From contig CAWIEX010000010.1 in assembly GCA_963835295.1 (NCBI GenBank), positions 186,001 through 250,000 on the forward strand: a DNA stretch of 64,000 bases. The letters run 5' to 3'. A model generated the notes under the pieces. The model ran no database searches and was not told where the DNA came from. It worked only from the letters and a program-made list of their open reading frames with translations. The number at the start of each line of letters is the position of its first letter. The first letter of the stretch is position 1. Source of the stretch: JAOPZW01 sp963835295 (GTDB lineage Bacteria; Actinomycetota; Thermoleophilia; Solirubrobacterales; Solirubrobacteraceae). Made by a program: the position numbers and the translations under genes. Of this stretch, positions 25,062 to 33,551 are shown in pieces.

Positions 25062-26093
25062 GTGGATCAGCAGATCGGCTTCTTCGATTTCGAGGAGCGC
25101 AAGGTCGCCTACGCCACCCTCGGGCACGGCCCGGTGATCGCGTTCCCTGCCTGGTGGATCAGCCACGTCGAGCTCGAGTGGCGAGATCCCGCGTTCCGGG
25201 CGTTCTTCGCGGCGCTGGCCGCTGAGCACACGGTGGTGCGCTACGACCGGATCGGCGTCGGACTCTCGGATCGCCGGCGCCGCGCGATCGACATGTCGCT
25301 CGCATCCGAGCTCGCCGTCTTCGAAGCGCTCCTCGCACATCTGCACATCGAGCGCTGCTCGCTCGTCGGCATGTCGTGCGGCGGCTGCATTGCGTCCGCG
25401 TTCGCCGCACGCCACCCGAAGCGCGTGGACGCCCTCGCGATCTACGGCGGCTACGCGCGCGGAGAGACGCTCGCGCCACCCGAGGTCCGGGCGTCCCTCG
25501 TCGAGCTGGTCCGCACCACCTGGGGCTTCGGTTCGCGCGTGCTCATGGAGGTGTTCATGACCGGTGCCGACGCCAAGGAACGGCGCGCTTACATCGACTT
25601 CCAGCGCGCCGCCACGACCGCCGACGTCGCTGCCGACCTGCTCGAGCTCACCTTCGCCCTGGACGCACGCGCCGACCTGCCGGAGGTCCAGGCGCCCGTT
25701 TCGGTGGTGCATCGGACCCGGGATCGAACGATTCCGTTCGCCGCCGGCCGCGAGGTCGCCACGCTCGTTCCCGGCGCGCGCCTCATGCCGCTCCCGGGTG
25801 AGGCGCATCTTCCGTGGCGGGGCGATTGGAGCGGCACGGCGGCGGCGTTCGCGAGCGCGCTCGGCGGCGCCTGGACCGCCCCGGCGGCCGAACCGGGGGC
25901 CGATGAGCTGAGCGAGCGCGAGCGCGAGGTGCTCGCGCTCGTGGCACGCGGCTTCTCCGATGCGGGCATCGCCGAGCAGCTCGTCCTGAGCCCGCATACC
26001 GTGCACCGGCACATCGCGAACATCCGCACCAAGCTCAACCTGCCCTCCCGCGCCGCCGCGGCGGCGTTCGCCGTCAGGCTCGGGCTCGGCTAG
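25062..26093 (+). CDS. Alpha/beta hydrolase-LuxR HTH fusion regulator
   Basis: A 343-residue protein beginning at GTG (DQQIGFFDFEERKVAYATLGHGP). Residues ~1-265 form an alpha/beta hydrolase: WWISHVELEWRDPAF, VVRYDRIGVGLSDR, nucleophile elbow LVGMSCGGCIASAFAARHP (Ser ~105), VVHRTRDRTIPF (Asp) and GEAHLPWRGD (His). Residues ~280-340 are a LuxR HTH (LSEREREVLALVARGFSDAGIAEQLVLSPHTVHRHIANIRTKLNLPSRAAAAAFAV). The intact triad suggests it still binds or cleaves an ester-like ligand. It is divergent from the tautomerase-OsmC unit and 21 bases upstream of an Ldh-family gene. Confidence 0.85.
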   Translation: MDQQIGFFDFEERKVAYATLGHGPVIAFPAWWISHVELEWRDPAFRAFFAALAAEHTVVRYDRIGVGLSDRRRRAIDMSLASELAVFEALLAHLHIERCSLVGMSCGGCIASAFAARHPKRVDALAIYGGYARGETLAPPEVRASLVELVRTTWGFGSRVLMEVFMTGADAKERRAYIDFQRAATTADVAADLLELTFALDARADLPEVQAPVSVVHRTRDRTIPFAAGREVATLVPGARLMPLPGEAHLPWRGDWSGTAAAFASALGGAWTAPAAEPGADELSEREREVLALVARGFSDAGIAEQLVLSPHTVHRHIANIRTKLNLPSRAAAAAFAVRLGLG

Positions 26094-26114
26094 GAAGGGA
26101 CGGGACCTCGGGAC

Positions 26115-27185
26115 ATGGCCGACGACGGCGACGGCACTCGGCTCGTGAGTACCGCGGACGTCCGGCGCAGCCTCGCCGGGGCCTTCGAGCGACTCGGGCT
26201 CACGCCGGAGGACGGCGCGGACCTCGCCGGGCTCTTGGTCGACTCGGAGCTCCGCGGCCATCCTGACCACGGCGTAGCGGCCCTGGGCATCCTCGCCGGC
26301 TTCTACCGCGAGGGGGCGCTGAATCCCCGCCCGCAGGTCCGGGTGCTCCGGGAGACGGAGGGCGCCCTCCTCCTCCACGGGGACCGTGGCTGCGGGCCCG
26401 GCGCACCGATGCGGGCGATGCGATGGTGCATCGACCGAGCCCGCGAGCGCCGAGGCATGGCGGTCGCCGCCGTGCGCGATTGGCAACTGCTGGTCGCCGG
26501 GCCGTACGCCAGGCTCGCGGCGCAGGCCGGTCTGATCGGCTTCACGTGCACCAACTTCGTACCGCTGGTCGCCCCGCCCGGCGGCACGAGACCGATCTTC
26601 GGCACCAACCCGCTCGCGTATGGACTTCCGGCCCGTCGTCACCCGCCGGTAGTTCTCGACATGGCCACGACGGTCAGCGCGATGCAGAAGATCCGGCTCG
26701 CCGCCGAGGGCGGCGTTCCGGTTCCCGAAGGGGTGATCTTCGACCGGGCCGGCCGGCCGACCACGAACCCGGAGGCGCTCTTCGACGGGGGCTCGATGGC
26801 CCCGCTCGGCGCGCCTCTGGCGCCGTACAAGGGCTTTGGTCTTGCGCTCGTCGTGGATGCGCTGAGCGGCGTGCTCGCCGGCGGGCGATTCGGGCAGGAC
26901 GTCGCCAGGGGCCCGGCGAGCAGCCTGCTGTGGGCGCTCGACGTTGAGGCGTTCCTTCCGCGCGACGAGTTCCTCGCGCGCATGGACGCCCAGATCGACC
27001 AGGTCAAGCAGGCCGAGCCGGTGCCAGGCGGGGCTGAGCTCACGGTGCCCGGCGAGCGCGGTGCGCGGCGTTTGGAGGATCACGTCGCGTATGGGACGGT
27101 GGCGCTGGCCGCGGCGAGCTGGCAGATCCTCGTGACGTGCTGCGAGTCGCTCGGCGTCGCGCCGCCCGAGCTCCTCGCCGCTTGA
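26115..27185 (+). CDS. Malate/L-lactate dehydrogenase (Ldh) family oxidoreductase
   Basis: A 356-residue member of the YlbC/ComC-type NAD(P)-dependent dehydrogenases, not Rossmann-fold lactate dehydrogenases. Motifs are DSELRGHPDHGVAAL, GDRGCGPGAPMRAM, GFTCTNFVPLVAPPGG, FGTNPLAYGLPA, VVLDMATTVSAMQKI and GAPLAPYKGFGLALVVDALSGVLAG. The family reduces 2-oxo acids to 2-hydroxy acids. It lies directly downstream of the hydrolase-LuxR regulator in the same direction, so it is probably co-transcribed or controlled by it. The catalytic histidine region (HPDHG) is present. Confidence 0.8.
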   Translation: MADDGDGTRLVSTADVRRSLAGAFERLGLTPEDGADLAGLLVDSELRGHPDHGVAALGILAGFYREGALNPRPQVRVLRETEGALLLHGDRGCGPGAPMRAMRWCIDRARERRGMAVAAVRDWQLLVAGPYARLAAQAGLIGFTCTNFVPLVAPPGGTRPIFGTNPLAYGLPARRHPPVVLDMATTVSAMQKIRLAAEGGVPVPEGVIFDRAGRPTTNPEALFDGGSMAPLGAPLAPYKGFGLALVVDALSGVLAGGRFGQDVARGPASSLLWALDVEAFLPRDEFLARMDAQIDQVKQAEPVPGGAELTVPGERGARRLEDHVAYGTVALAAASWQILVTCCESLGVAPPELLAA

Positions 27186-27342
27186 CCCGCCCCCGTCACG
27201 CGCGACGGCGGGTCGCAGCGTCGGGCGATGTGGAGGGGACCGGTCAGGCGTCTGACGCGACGCGTCGACTCGCGCGCTGACGCCTGGCCGGCCGCCCGCC
27301 ATCGGTGCCTCGAGACTCCCTCACCACGACTCTGGAGCGCCG

Positions 27343-27600
27343 GTGTGGCTCATCGAGACCTACGCCGTGCCGTTCTTCCGGCACACGCCGATCGGCGATC
27401 TCACGCCGAAGACCCTTACGCGCGCCCAGGTGAGCGCCGTGCTCGCGGAGCTCGCTGAGCGCGACCCGGCTGTTGTTCTTCTTCCTGGCGCGCACGGGCA
27501 TGCGCATCAGCGAAGCCCTGGGTGCGCAGAGGGCTTGCGTCAGGTCCAGGAGATCGCGAGGCCCGCACATCCGTGGTTCTCGCCGCGCGCGGGGGAGCCG
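27343..27600 (+). pseudogene. Tyrosine recombinase (integrase) fragment, frameshifted
   Basis: The first frame encodes FFRHTPIGDLTPKTLTRAQVSAVLAELAER, an inter-domain segment of phage-type integrases. After an indel near 27468 the next frame gives LFFFLARTGMRISEALGAQRACV, containing box I with the catalytic Arg (TGMRISEAL), then homology fades. The N-terminal and C-terminal (HxxR...Y) parts are absent. It abuts the end of the leftward DppB-type permease gene. Confidence 0.65.
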
Positions 27601-27614
27601 CGCAAGCCGAGCAA

Positions 27615-28505
27615 CTACATCCGCGCCTGCGGGTCGAGCTTGGCGCGCAGCACGTCGGCCAGGAACATCGTCAGCGCGATGAGCAGCGACGCCTCGACGA
27701 TCAGCGCCTGCACGTCGGCGAGCGCGATATGGGGCTCCCGGTCGTCCAGGCCATTGAACTGGCCGATGCTGGCCACGCGGAAGAAGCCGGGGAGGTTGAA
27801 CGCGCGCTCGATGACGATGACGTTCGTGACCAGCAGCGCGACGTTGACGGAGACCAGCCCGATGACCGGCGACAACGCGGCGCGCAATGCGTGGCGGCGT
27901 AGGACGATCCGCTCGCGCACGCCCTTGGCGCGCGCCGTGCGGATGAAGTCCTCGCTCACGACCTCGGCCAGCGAGGCGCGGGTCATCCGGTAGACCATCG
28001 CCGCCAGCGGCGCAGCCAGGACGAGCCACGGCACCCACAGCGACTGCAGCCAGCGCAGCGGACTGTCGGCGAAGGGGACGTAGCCGCCGTACCAGGACAG
28101 GAACGGGATCTGGAGCAGGTAGCCCGACTGCGGGGCAAACAGCACGAGCACGACCGAGCCGAACCAGTACACGGGCATGCTCATCCCGACGGCGCTGCCC
28201 ACGGCCAGCGCCCGGTCGGCGGCGCTGCGACGGCGCGCCCCGCCGACGAGGCCGGCCGCGAGACCGATGGCCACGCCGCAGACGAGTGAGCCGATGAGCA
28301 GCGCGATGTCGACGGGCATCGTGTCGAGCAGGACCTGACCGCGCGGCTCGTGGAACTTCGGGGCGTAGCCGAAGTCCAGGTGCAGAAACGTGTCCGACAG
28401 GTAGCCCGGCAACTGCGAGGCCTTGTCGGTGACCGACACGCCCTCACGCAGGGAGCCGAAGAGCACGAAGGTCAGCGACGGCGTGACCAGCACGACGACG
28501 GCCAC
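27615..28505 (-). CDS. ABC transporter permease, dipeptide/oligopeptide (DppB) type
   Basis: The inner-membrane permease has about six helices and the ABC-ATPase contact loop YRMTRASLAEVVSEDFIRTARAKGVRERIVLRRHALRAALSPV, characteristic of DppB/OppB. Annotated from GTG 28505, helix 1 would be clipped. The frame is open 13 codons further, to an ATA at 28544 preceded at ideal spacing by GAGGAG, giving ISFGAYVARRVAAVAVVVLV, the normal start of helix 1. So an ATG may have become ATA, or ATA is used. No DppC, ATPase or binding protein adjoins; it is an orphan. Confidence 0.75.
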   Translation of the reverse strand: MAVVVLVTPSLTFVLFGSLREGVSVTDKASQLPGYLSDTFLHLDFGYAPKFHEPRGQVLLDTMPVDIALLIGSLVCGVAIGLAAGLVGGARRRSAADRALAVGSAVGMSMPVYWFGSVVLVLFAPQSGYLLQIPFLSWYGGYVPFADSPLRWLQSLWVPWLVLAAPLAAMVYRMTRASLAEVVSEDFIRTARAKGVRERIVLRRHALRAALSPVIGLVSVNVALLVTNVIVIERAFNLPGFFRVASIGQFNGLDDREPHIALADVQALIVEASLLIALTMFLADVLRAKLDPQARM

Positions 28506-28681
28506 GGCGGCGACGCGACGCGCGACGTACGCCCCGAACGATATCCCCGCACTCCTCAGGGGCGCGAAGCTACATCCACCGACTTAACGGTCGTGTAAGC
28601 GCGGCGCCTCGGGTGAAGAGCGCGTCGTTTGGGCTCCTCGAGGGCGTCACGCGCTTGCAGAGCGGCGTCGTCGGTCGTCGC

Positions 28682-29422
28682 TCAGTCGTTGTGGTTGACG
28701 ACTTCGACGTTGTGCCCGTCGGGGTCCAGGACGAACGCGCCGTAGTAGCCGGGGTGGTAGACGGCGCGCTCCCCCGGGCCGCCGTGGTCCTCGTAGCCCG
28801 CCGCGACGGCGGCGGCGTGGAACGCGCGCACCGTGGCATCCTCGCGGGCGGGGAACGCGAGGTGGAGGTGCTCCGTGCGCGGCCGCTCGTCGTCGATCAG
28901 CGAGAAGCTGTAGTCCTCGCCCGTGAACTGCACGCGGCCGGGCTCCTCGTCCCCCAGCCGGATCCCGGCGTGGGGCGCGATGGTCGTGTAGAAGCGCCTG
29001 GACGCCGCGAGGTCGGCGACGCCGATCCACAGGTGGTCGACGCGGCCGGCGGGCACGGGGCGCGCCCGCTCGTCGTGCACGGCCTCGACGCTGTTGCCGT
29101 CCGGGTCGAGCAGGAACCCGCCGTAGTAGTCGGGCCCGTACTGCGTGCGCGGCCCGGGCGCGCCGTCGTCATGGAACCCGGCGTCGATCCCCGCCTGCCA
29201 GAAGGCGTCCACCGCCGCGCGGCTCGGCGCGCGGAACCCGACGTGCAGGCCGCGGGTCAGGGGGTGCTCGCGGTCGGTGGGCCCGATGTCCCAGTCCTCC
29301 CACTCGACGAGCTCGGCGTCCGCGTGGCTGGGCTCGACCCCCAGCACGGAGAGGACGGTGCGGTAGAACCGCTCGGACGCGGCCAGGTCCGAGACGGCGA
29401 TGGCGACGTGGTCGAACACCAC
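28682..29422 (-). CDS. Tandem VOC (glyoxalase/bleomycin-resistance) domain protein
   Basis: A 246-residue protein of two VOC domains. The first is VFDHVAIAVSDLAASERFYRTVLSVLG...GFLLDPDGNSVEAVHDE; the second is VDHLWIGVADLAASRRFYTTIAPHAG...AFVLDPDGHNVEVVNHND. Each repeat has the beta-alpha-beta-beta-beta pattern and possible metal ligands (His at the start, Glu at the end). It could be a small-molecule-modifying enzyme, dioxygenase or antibiotic-binding protein; the context gives no substrate. It is a separate transcription unit followed by the haemoglobin gene. Confidence 0.8.
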   Translation of the reverse strand: MVFDHVAIAVSDLAASERFYRTVLSVLGVEPSHADAELVEWEDWDIGPTDREHPLTRGLHVGFRAPSRAAVDAFWQAGIDAGFHDDGAPGPRTQYGPDYYGGFLLDPDGNSVEAVHDERARPVPAGRVDHLWIGVADLAASRRFYTTIAPHAGIRLGDEEPGRVQFTGEDYSFSLIDDERPRTEHLHLAFPAREDATVRAFHAAAVAAGYEDHGGPGERAVYHPGYYGAFVLDPDGHNVEVVNHND

Positions 29423-29464
29423 GCCGAGGCTACCGTTGCGCGCCCGCTCGAGCTCGACCGTCGG

Positions 29465-29908
29465 TCAGCCGTCCCCCGCCCACGCCCAATGGGGGACCTC
29501 GCGTAGAGGGTTCAGGTCGGCATCGATGGTGGCGTGGGAGTTCTGCATTGCCACGCGGCTGCCGAACTCGACGTGCTCGCGGACGGCGGTTCGGAACGGC
29601 TCATCCGTCGGCATCCCGGCCTCGTCCAAGGCGGCCATGTAGAGCTCGACGAAGCGCTGGCGCTGCTCCTCGGTGATCTGCAGGCCGCGATGGACAGCGA
29701 TGAGATGGTCGAAGCCGAGCTCCTCGGTGAAGCGCGCGGGGCCGCCGAAGCTCTCCGCGGTGAACATGGTCAGGTGCTCGACGTGCTGGGGCTGGCCGGT
29801 ACCGAAGAGCGGCTGCAGCAACGGGTCGCGCAGCACGCTGTCGTAGAAGGCCTGCTCGAGGCGATGCAGGGCCGCCTCGCCGCCGGCATGCTCGAACAAC
29901 GATGGCAT
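29465..29908 (-). CDS. Group II truncated haemoglobin-like protein
   Basis: A 147-residue globin: SLFEHAGGEAALHRLEQAFYDSVLRDPLLQPLFG, then HVEHLTMFTAESFGGPARFTEELGF, FDHLIAVHRGLQITEEQRQRFVELYMAALDEAG and ATIDADLNPLREVPHWAW. The B10 tyrosine (AFYDSV), proximal histidine (VHRGL) and group-II features are visible. It is related to actinobacterial GlbO, which binds oxygen and other diatomic gases. It is transcribed leftward, divergent from the sugar-permease operon 148 bases away. Confidence 0.85.
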   Translation of the reverse strand: MPSLFEHAGGEAALHRLEQAFYDSVLRDPLLQPLFGTGQPQHVEHLTMFTAESFGGPARFTEELGFDHLIAVHRGLQITEEQRQRFVELYMAALDEAGMPTDEPFRTAVREHVEFGSRVAMQNSHATIDADLNPLREVPHWAWAGDG

Positions 29909-30055
29909 CTGAGCAAGCTAGCAATGGCATCCCGTGGCCTTATCGATGCGCCAGTCCTCTGGCGGCAACTCGGCCACACAGCCCACACGGACGGATCCCG
30001 GCGCGACCGCGGTCGGGCAGGCATGTAGCATCTGCCACGAGAGGAGCGTGGGCCA

Positions 30056-31450
30056 GTGAGCACCACCGCCCGGACATCCTCCGTCGCTGGGGAGGCGGAG
30101 CAAGCGCAGAGCCAGCCGCTGCTCGCCAAGGGCATGCTGGTGCTGTTCATCGCCCTGATCGCGTGCTTCACCGCGTGGGGCGTGGCGCAGGACCTGACGA
30201 CGCCGATGGTCGCCGGGTTCAAGCGCATCTTCGACATGAGCACGTTCCAGGCGTCGCTCGTGCAGCTCGCGTACTTCGGCGCCTATTTCCTGCTCGCGCT
30301 GCCGGCGGCCTTCATCAATCAGCGCTTCGGGTACAAGACGGGCATCCTCACCGGCCTGAGCCTCGCGGCCCTCGGCGCCCTGCTCTTCTATCCGGCGAGC
30401 AAGGTCATGACCTACGAGGCGTTCCTCGTGGCCCTGTTCGCGATGGCGGCGGGATGCTCGATCCTCGAGACCTCCGCCAACCCGTACGTCATCTCCCTGG
30501 GCTCGGAGGCCACGGCGACGCGGCGCCTGAACCTCGCTCAGGCCTTCAACCCGGTGGGCACGAACCTGGGCGTGCTGCTGGCGTCGACCCTGATCCTGCC
30601 CAAGCTGGCCGACCCCGTCGACATCGGCTCGCTGACGCCAGATCAGCTGCACACCGTCCGCGCGGGCGAGCTGAGCGCGGTCATGGGCCCGTACCTCGGT
30701 CTGGCCGTCCTGCTAGGGCTCATCGGCGTCGCGATCGCGACCCAGAAGGCCCCGACGATCATCGAGGAGTTCCCCGATGCCGGCACCCACGAGGGGGGCA
30801 CGGGCGCCCTGTTCGGGGTGCTGTGGCACAACAAGCGCTACCGCTTCGGCGTCGTGGCCCAGTTCTCCAACGTGGCGGCGCAGGTGTGCGCCTGGACGTA
30901 CCTGATCGTCTACGTCGAGCAGGCGCTGGGCGGCAGCCTCGAGAAGGGCGGCGCCTACCTGCAGGCGAGCCTGCTGATCTTCCTGGCCTCGCGCTTTCTC
31001 ATGACCTGGGTGATCGGCCGCATCCGCGCGACCGTGGTCCTCGCGGCGCTCGCCTTCCTCGCGGTCGGCCTGTGCCTGTTCGCCATGGCGAGCCCGAACA
31101 TGGCCGGCGTGATCGCCGTCGTCTCGCTCTCCTTCTGCCTGTCGCTGATGTTCCCGACGATCTACGGGGTCGCGCTGAAGGGCCTCGGGCCGGCCACGAA
31201 GTTCGGGGCGGCGGGCCTCGTGATGGCCATCGTGGGCGGCGCGATCATGCCGCTGGTCCAGGGCAAGCTCGTGGACGCGACGAGCGCGGCCTTCTCGTTC
31301 ATCGTCCCCGCCGCCTGCTTCGCGGTCGTGGGTCTCTACGCGCTCTACGACCTCAGAGCCGAGCCGAGCGTGCGCGGCGGGGCGCCGGTGCGCGACGCTC
31401 CTGCGGCGGGTCCTGCCCTCCCGGCGCGGCCCACGGGAGGCGCGGCATGA
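30056..31450 (+). CDS. FucP-type MFS sugar permease
   Basis: A 464-residue, 12-helix major facilitator transporter of the FucP (L-fucose:H+ symporter) branch: VLFIALIACFTAWGVAQDLTTPMVAGF, FGAYFLLALPAAFINQRFGYKTGI, ILETSANPYVISLG and LNLAQAFNPVGTNLGVLL, then FSNVAAQVCAWTYLIVYVEQ and FPTIYGVALKGLG. It starts at GTG 30056, preceded by GAGAGGAG. It probably imports a hexose or deoxyhexose with protons. Its stop overlaps the next ATG by four bases, so the binding lipoprotein is translated with it. Confidence 0.85.
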   Translation: MSTTARTSSVAGEAEQAQSQPLLAKGMLVLFIALIACFTAWGVAQDLTTPMVAGFKRIFDMSTFQASLVQLAYFGAYFLLALPAAFINQRFGYKTGILTGLSLAALGALLFYPASKVMTYEAFLVALFAMAAGCSILETSANPYVISLGSEATATRRLNLAQAFNPVGTNLGVLLASTLILPKLADPVDIGSLTPDQLHTVRAGELSAVMGPYLGLAVLLGLIGVAIATQKAPTIIEEFPDAGTHEGGTGALFGVLWHNKRYRFGVVAQFSNVAAQVCAWTYLIVYVEQALGGSLEKGGAYLQASLLIFLASRFLMTWVIGRIRATVVLAALAFLAVGLCLFAMASPNMAGVIAVVSLSFCLSLMFPTIYGVALKGLGPATKFGAAGLVMAIVGGAIMPLVQGKLVDATSAAFSFIVPAACFAVVGLYALYDLRAEPSVRGGAPVRDAPAAGPALPARPTGGAA

Positions 31451-32739
31451 ACGCCTGGCGCCGGCTGACGGCGGTCGCGATCGGCGCGGCTCTCGCGCTG
31501 ACGGCCGTCGCGTGCGGCACAGACAAGCCGACGAGCGCCACGACGTCCACGAAGCAGCTCGAGGTCGTGTCGTGGTGGACCTCGGGGTCCGAGGCGGCCG
31601 CCCTGGACGTGCTCCTCGGCGCGTTCCGCGCGTCGACCCCCGGCGTCCACGCCGTCAACGCCGCGGTCGCCGGTGGCGCCGGCTCGAAGGCGATCGTCGC
31701 GCTCGCCAAGCGCCTGCAGGCCGGCCACCCGCCCGACGTATGGCAGACCTTCGACGGCAAGTCGGTTCAGGGCTACGCGAGCCGCGGCGTGGTCCGCAGC
31801 GTCGCGTCGGTCTTCGACAGCGGGGACCTGCGCGCGAGGATGAACCCGACGATCCTGCGCTCCGTGATGCGCGGCGGCCGCCCGTACGGGGTCCCGACCG
31901 GCGCGCACCGCAGCAACGTCCTGTGGTTCAACCAGAAGCTGCTCGACGAGGCCGGCGTCAAGCCTCCGTCGAGTGGCTACACCGTCGCCGCCTTCCTGGC
32001 CGACCTCGAGAAGGTCAAGGCCTCCGGCGCGACGCCCCTGTGCCTCGGAGCCAAGGACCGGTTCACCACGGTCGAGCTGTTCGAGAACACCCTGCTGAGC
32101 TCCATCGGCCCGCGCGGCTGGGCGGACATGGTCGGCGACAAGCTCGACTGGCGCGGCGGCCAAGTCAAGTCGGCGCTGAAGGCCTTCGGCACCATGCTCG
32201 GCTATGCCGACCCCAAGGCGAGCCAGCTCACCTGGGACCAGGCGACGAAGAAGCTCGCGTCGGGCGGCTGCGCGTTCGAGTCGATGAACGACTCCGCCTT
32301 CGGCGAGCTCGTCGCCGCCGGCGCACAGGAGGGCAAGGACTTCGGGGCGACGGCCTTCCCCGGCACCGGCGCCAGCTTCCTCGCCGTCGTCGACGTCTTC
32401 GTCGCCGCCACCAAGGCGCAGAACGCCAAGAACGCCCTCGCGTTCCTGGGCGCCATCAGCCAGCCCGAGACCCAGCTCGCGTTCCACAAGGCGAAGGGGT
32501 CGGTCCCGGTCCTGCGCGACGTCGACGTCTCGTCGCTGACGGCCTACCAGCGGGCATCCGCGAAGGCCCTGTGGGCGTCACCGGTGCTGCTGTCGGTCAC
32601 CCACGGCGAGGCGATGAGCCCCGAGTTCCAAGAGGGCTTCTACGACGCGGTGTTCACCTACGTCCGCACGCGCAGCGCGGACTCGTTCGCGGACGACCTC
32701 GAGGACGCGGTGTCCAGGGACAAGCTGCCGCCGCGCTGA
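31447..32739 (+). CDS. Sugar ABC transporter substrate-binding lipoprotein
   Basis: A 430-residue extracellular solute-binding protein (family 1 type). The signal peptide ends in lipobox AVAC (about C22), so it is a lipoprotein. The body has VVSWWTSGSEAAALDVLLGAF, PPDVWQTFDGKSVQGYASRGV, GVPTGAHRSNVLWFNQKLLDEAGV and AFESMNDSAFGELVAAGA, all common in sugar-binding SBPs. No ABC permease or ATPase is nearby; instead it is coupled (ATGA) to an MFS permease. It may serve a distant ABC system or feed the MFS carrier. Confidence 0.85.
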   Translation: MNAWRRLTAVAIGAALALTAVACGTDKPTSATTSTKQLEVVSWWTSGSEAAALDVLLGAFRASTPGVHAVNAAVAGGAGSKAIVALAKRLQAGHPPDVWQTFDGKSVQGYASRGVVRSVASVFDSGDLRARMNPTILRSVMRGGRPYGVPTGAHRSNVLWFNQKLLDEAGVKPPSSGYTVAAFLADLEKVKASGATPLCLGAKDRFTTVELFENTLLSSIGPRGWADMVGDKLDWRGGQVKSALKAFGTMLGYADPKASQLTWDQATKKLASGGCAFESMNDSAFGELVAAGAQEGKDFGATAFPGTGASFLAVVDVFVAATKAQNAKNALAFLGAISQPETQLAFHKAKGSVPVLRDVDVSSLTAYQRASAKALWASPVLLSVTHGEAMSPEFQEGFYDAVFTYVRTRSADSFADDLEDAVSRDKLPPR

Positions 32740-32750
32740 GCCCGAAGGCG

Positions 32751-33518
32751 CTACCGCGCCGAGCGGGAGAAGTGCGTCACCGGGCGCTCCAGGCGCTCGC
32801 CGTCGATGCTCACGTCGACCTCCTCGTTGTAGAAGGCGACGAGGCCCGCGATGGGCAGCAGCTGCCGGGTGGGGAAGTCGTAGGCCCAGGCCAGGTCGGG
32901 GTGCAGCTGGTCGCCGACGCGCGCCGACCAGTAGGCGCTGGTCACGCCCTTGTACGGGCACGCGGTCACGGTGTCCGTGGGCACGAGGTGAGCGTGGTCC
33001 ACGGCCGCGCGGTCGAAGTAGTACCGCGTCGGCAAGCCGGTCTCGAAGACCATGACCGTCGCGTCCGACTCGGCCAGGACGGCGCCCTCGAGCTCGACCC
33101 GCACGCGCCGGGCCGAGCGCAGCGCATCGACGCGCGTGTACGGGTTGCGCGGGTGCACGTAGACCTGCTCGTCCTCCTCGAACCAGGCGTCGACCGCCGC
33201 CCACAGCAGCCGCACCGTCCCGGCCAGCTCGCCGCTGTCATAGACCCAGCCGGCATTTGGTCGCTCCTGGCCGGCGGCGCGCAGGCCGATGCGCCGGGCG
33301 TTGCCGTGCTGACGGTGGCGCGCGTGGCCCTCGTCGACGAGCAGGCCCTCGTCCACGTCTTCGAGGGGCACGTAGTACTGCGGGTACTTCGGCGACTCCC
33401 AGACGTAGCGGGCGGCCGTGGTGTCCAGCACGGCCTGGCTGCCGAGGAAGGCCCGGATGCGCCGCGGCACCGGCTCGACGTGGCCTTCCGGGACGATCAT
33501 CTGCGGGTAGTCGCTCAT
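32751..33518 (-). CDS. Tandem DUF427 protein
   Basis: A 255-residue protein with two DUF427 units: PRRIRAFLGSQAVLDTTAARYVWESPKYPQYYVPLEDV, and VRVELEGAVLAESDATVMVFETGLPTRYYFDRAAVDH with TACPYKGVTSAYWSARVGDQLHPDLAWAYDFPTRQLLPIAGLVAFYNEEVDV. The family is a small beta-barrel of unknown enzymatic role, common in actinobacteria. ATG 33518 (MSDYPQMI) is the likely start. It is convergent with the SBP gene. Confidence 0.8.
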   Translation of the reverse strand: MSDYPQMIVPEGHVEPVPRRIRAFLGSQAVLDTTAARYVWESPKYPQYYVPLEDVDEGLLVDEGHARHRQHGNARRIGLRAAGQERPNAGWVYDSGELAGTVRLLWAAVDAWFEEDEQVYVHPRNPYTRVDALRSARRVRVELEGAVLAESDATVMVFETGLPTRYYFDRAAVDHAHLVPTDTVTACPYKGVTSAYWSARVGDQLHPDLAWAYDFPTRQLLPIAGLVAFYNEEVDVSIDGERLERPVTHFSRSAR

Positions 33519-33551
33519 GGCATGCCCTAGTGCCGAGTGGCGCACGCGTCG

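Noticed and set aside
25053..27302. A 749-codon antisense frame across the hydrolase-LuxR and Ldh-family genes
   Set aside because: Its translation has no recognisable domain and is rich in Arg, Gly and Glu, as expected of the antisense of GC-rich genes. The plus-strand genes are well supported.
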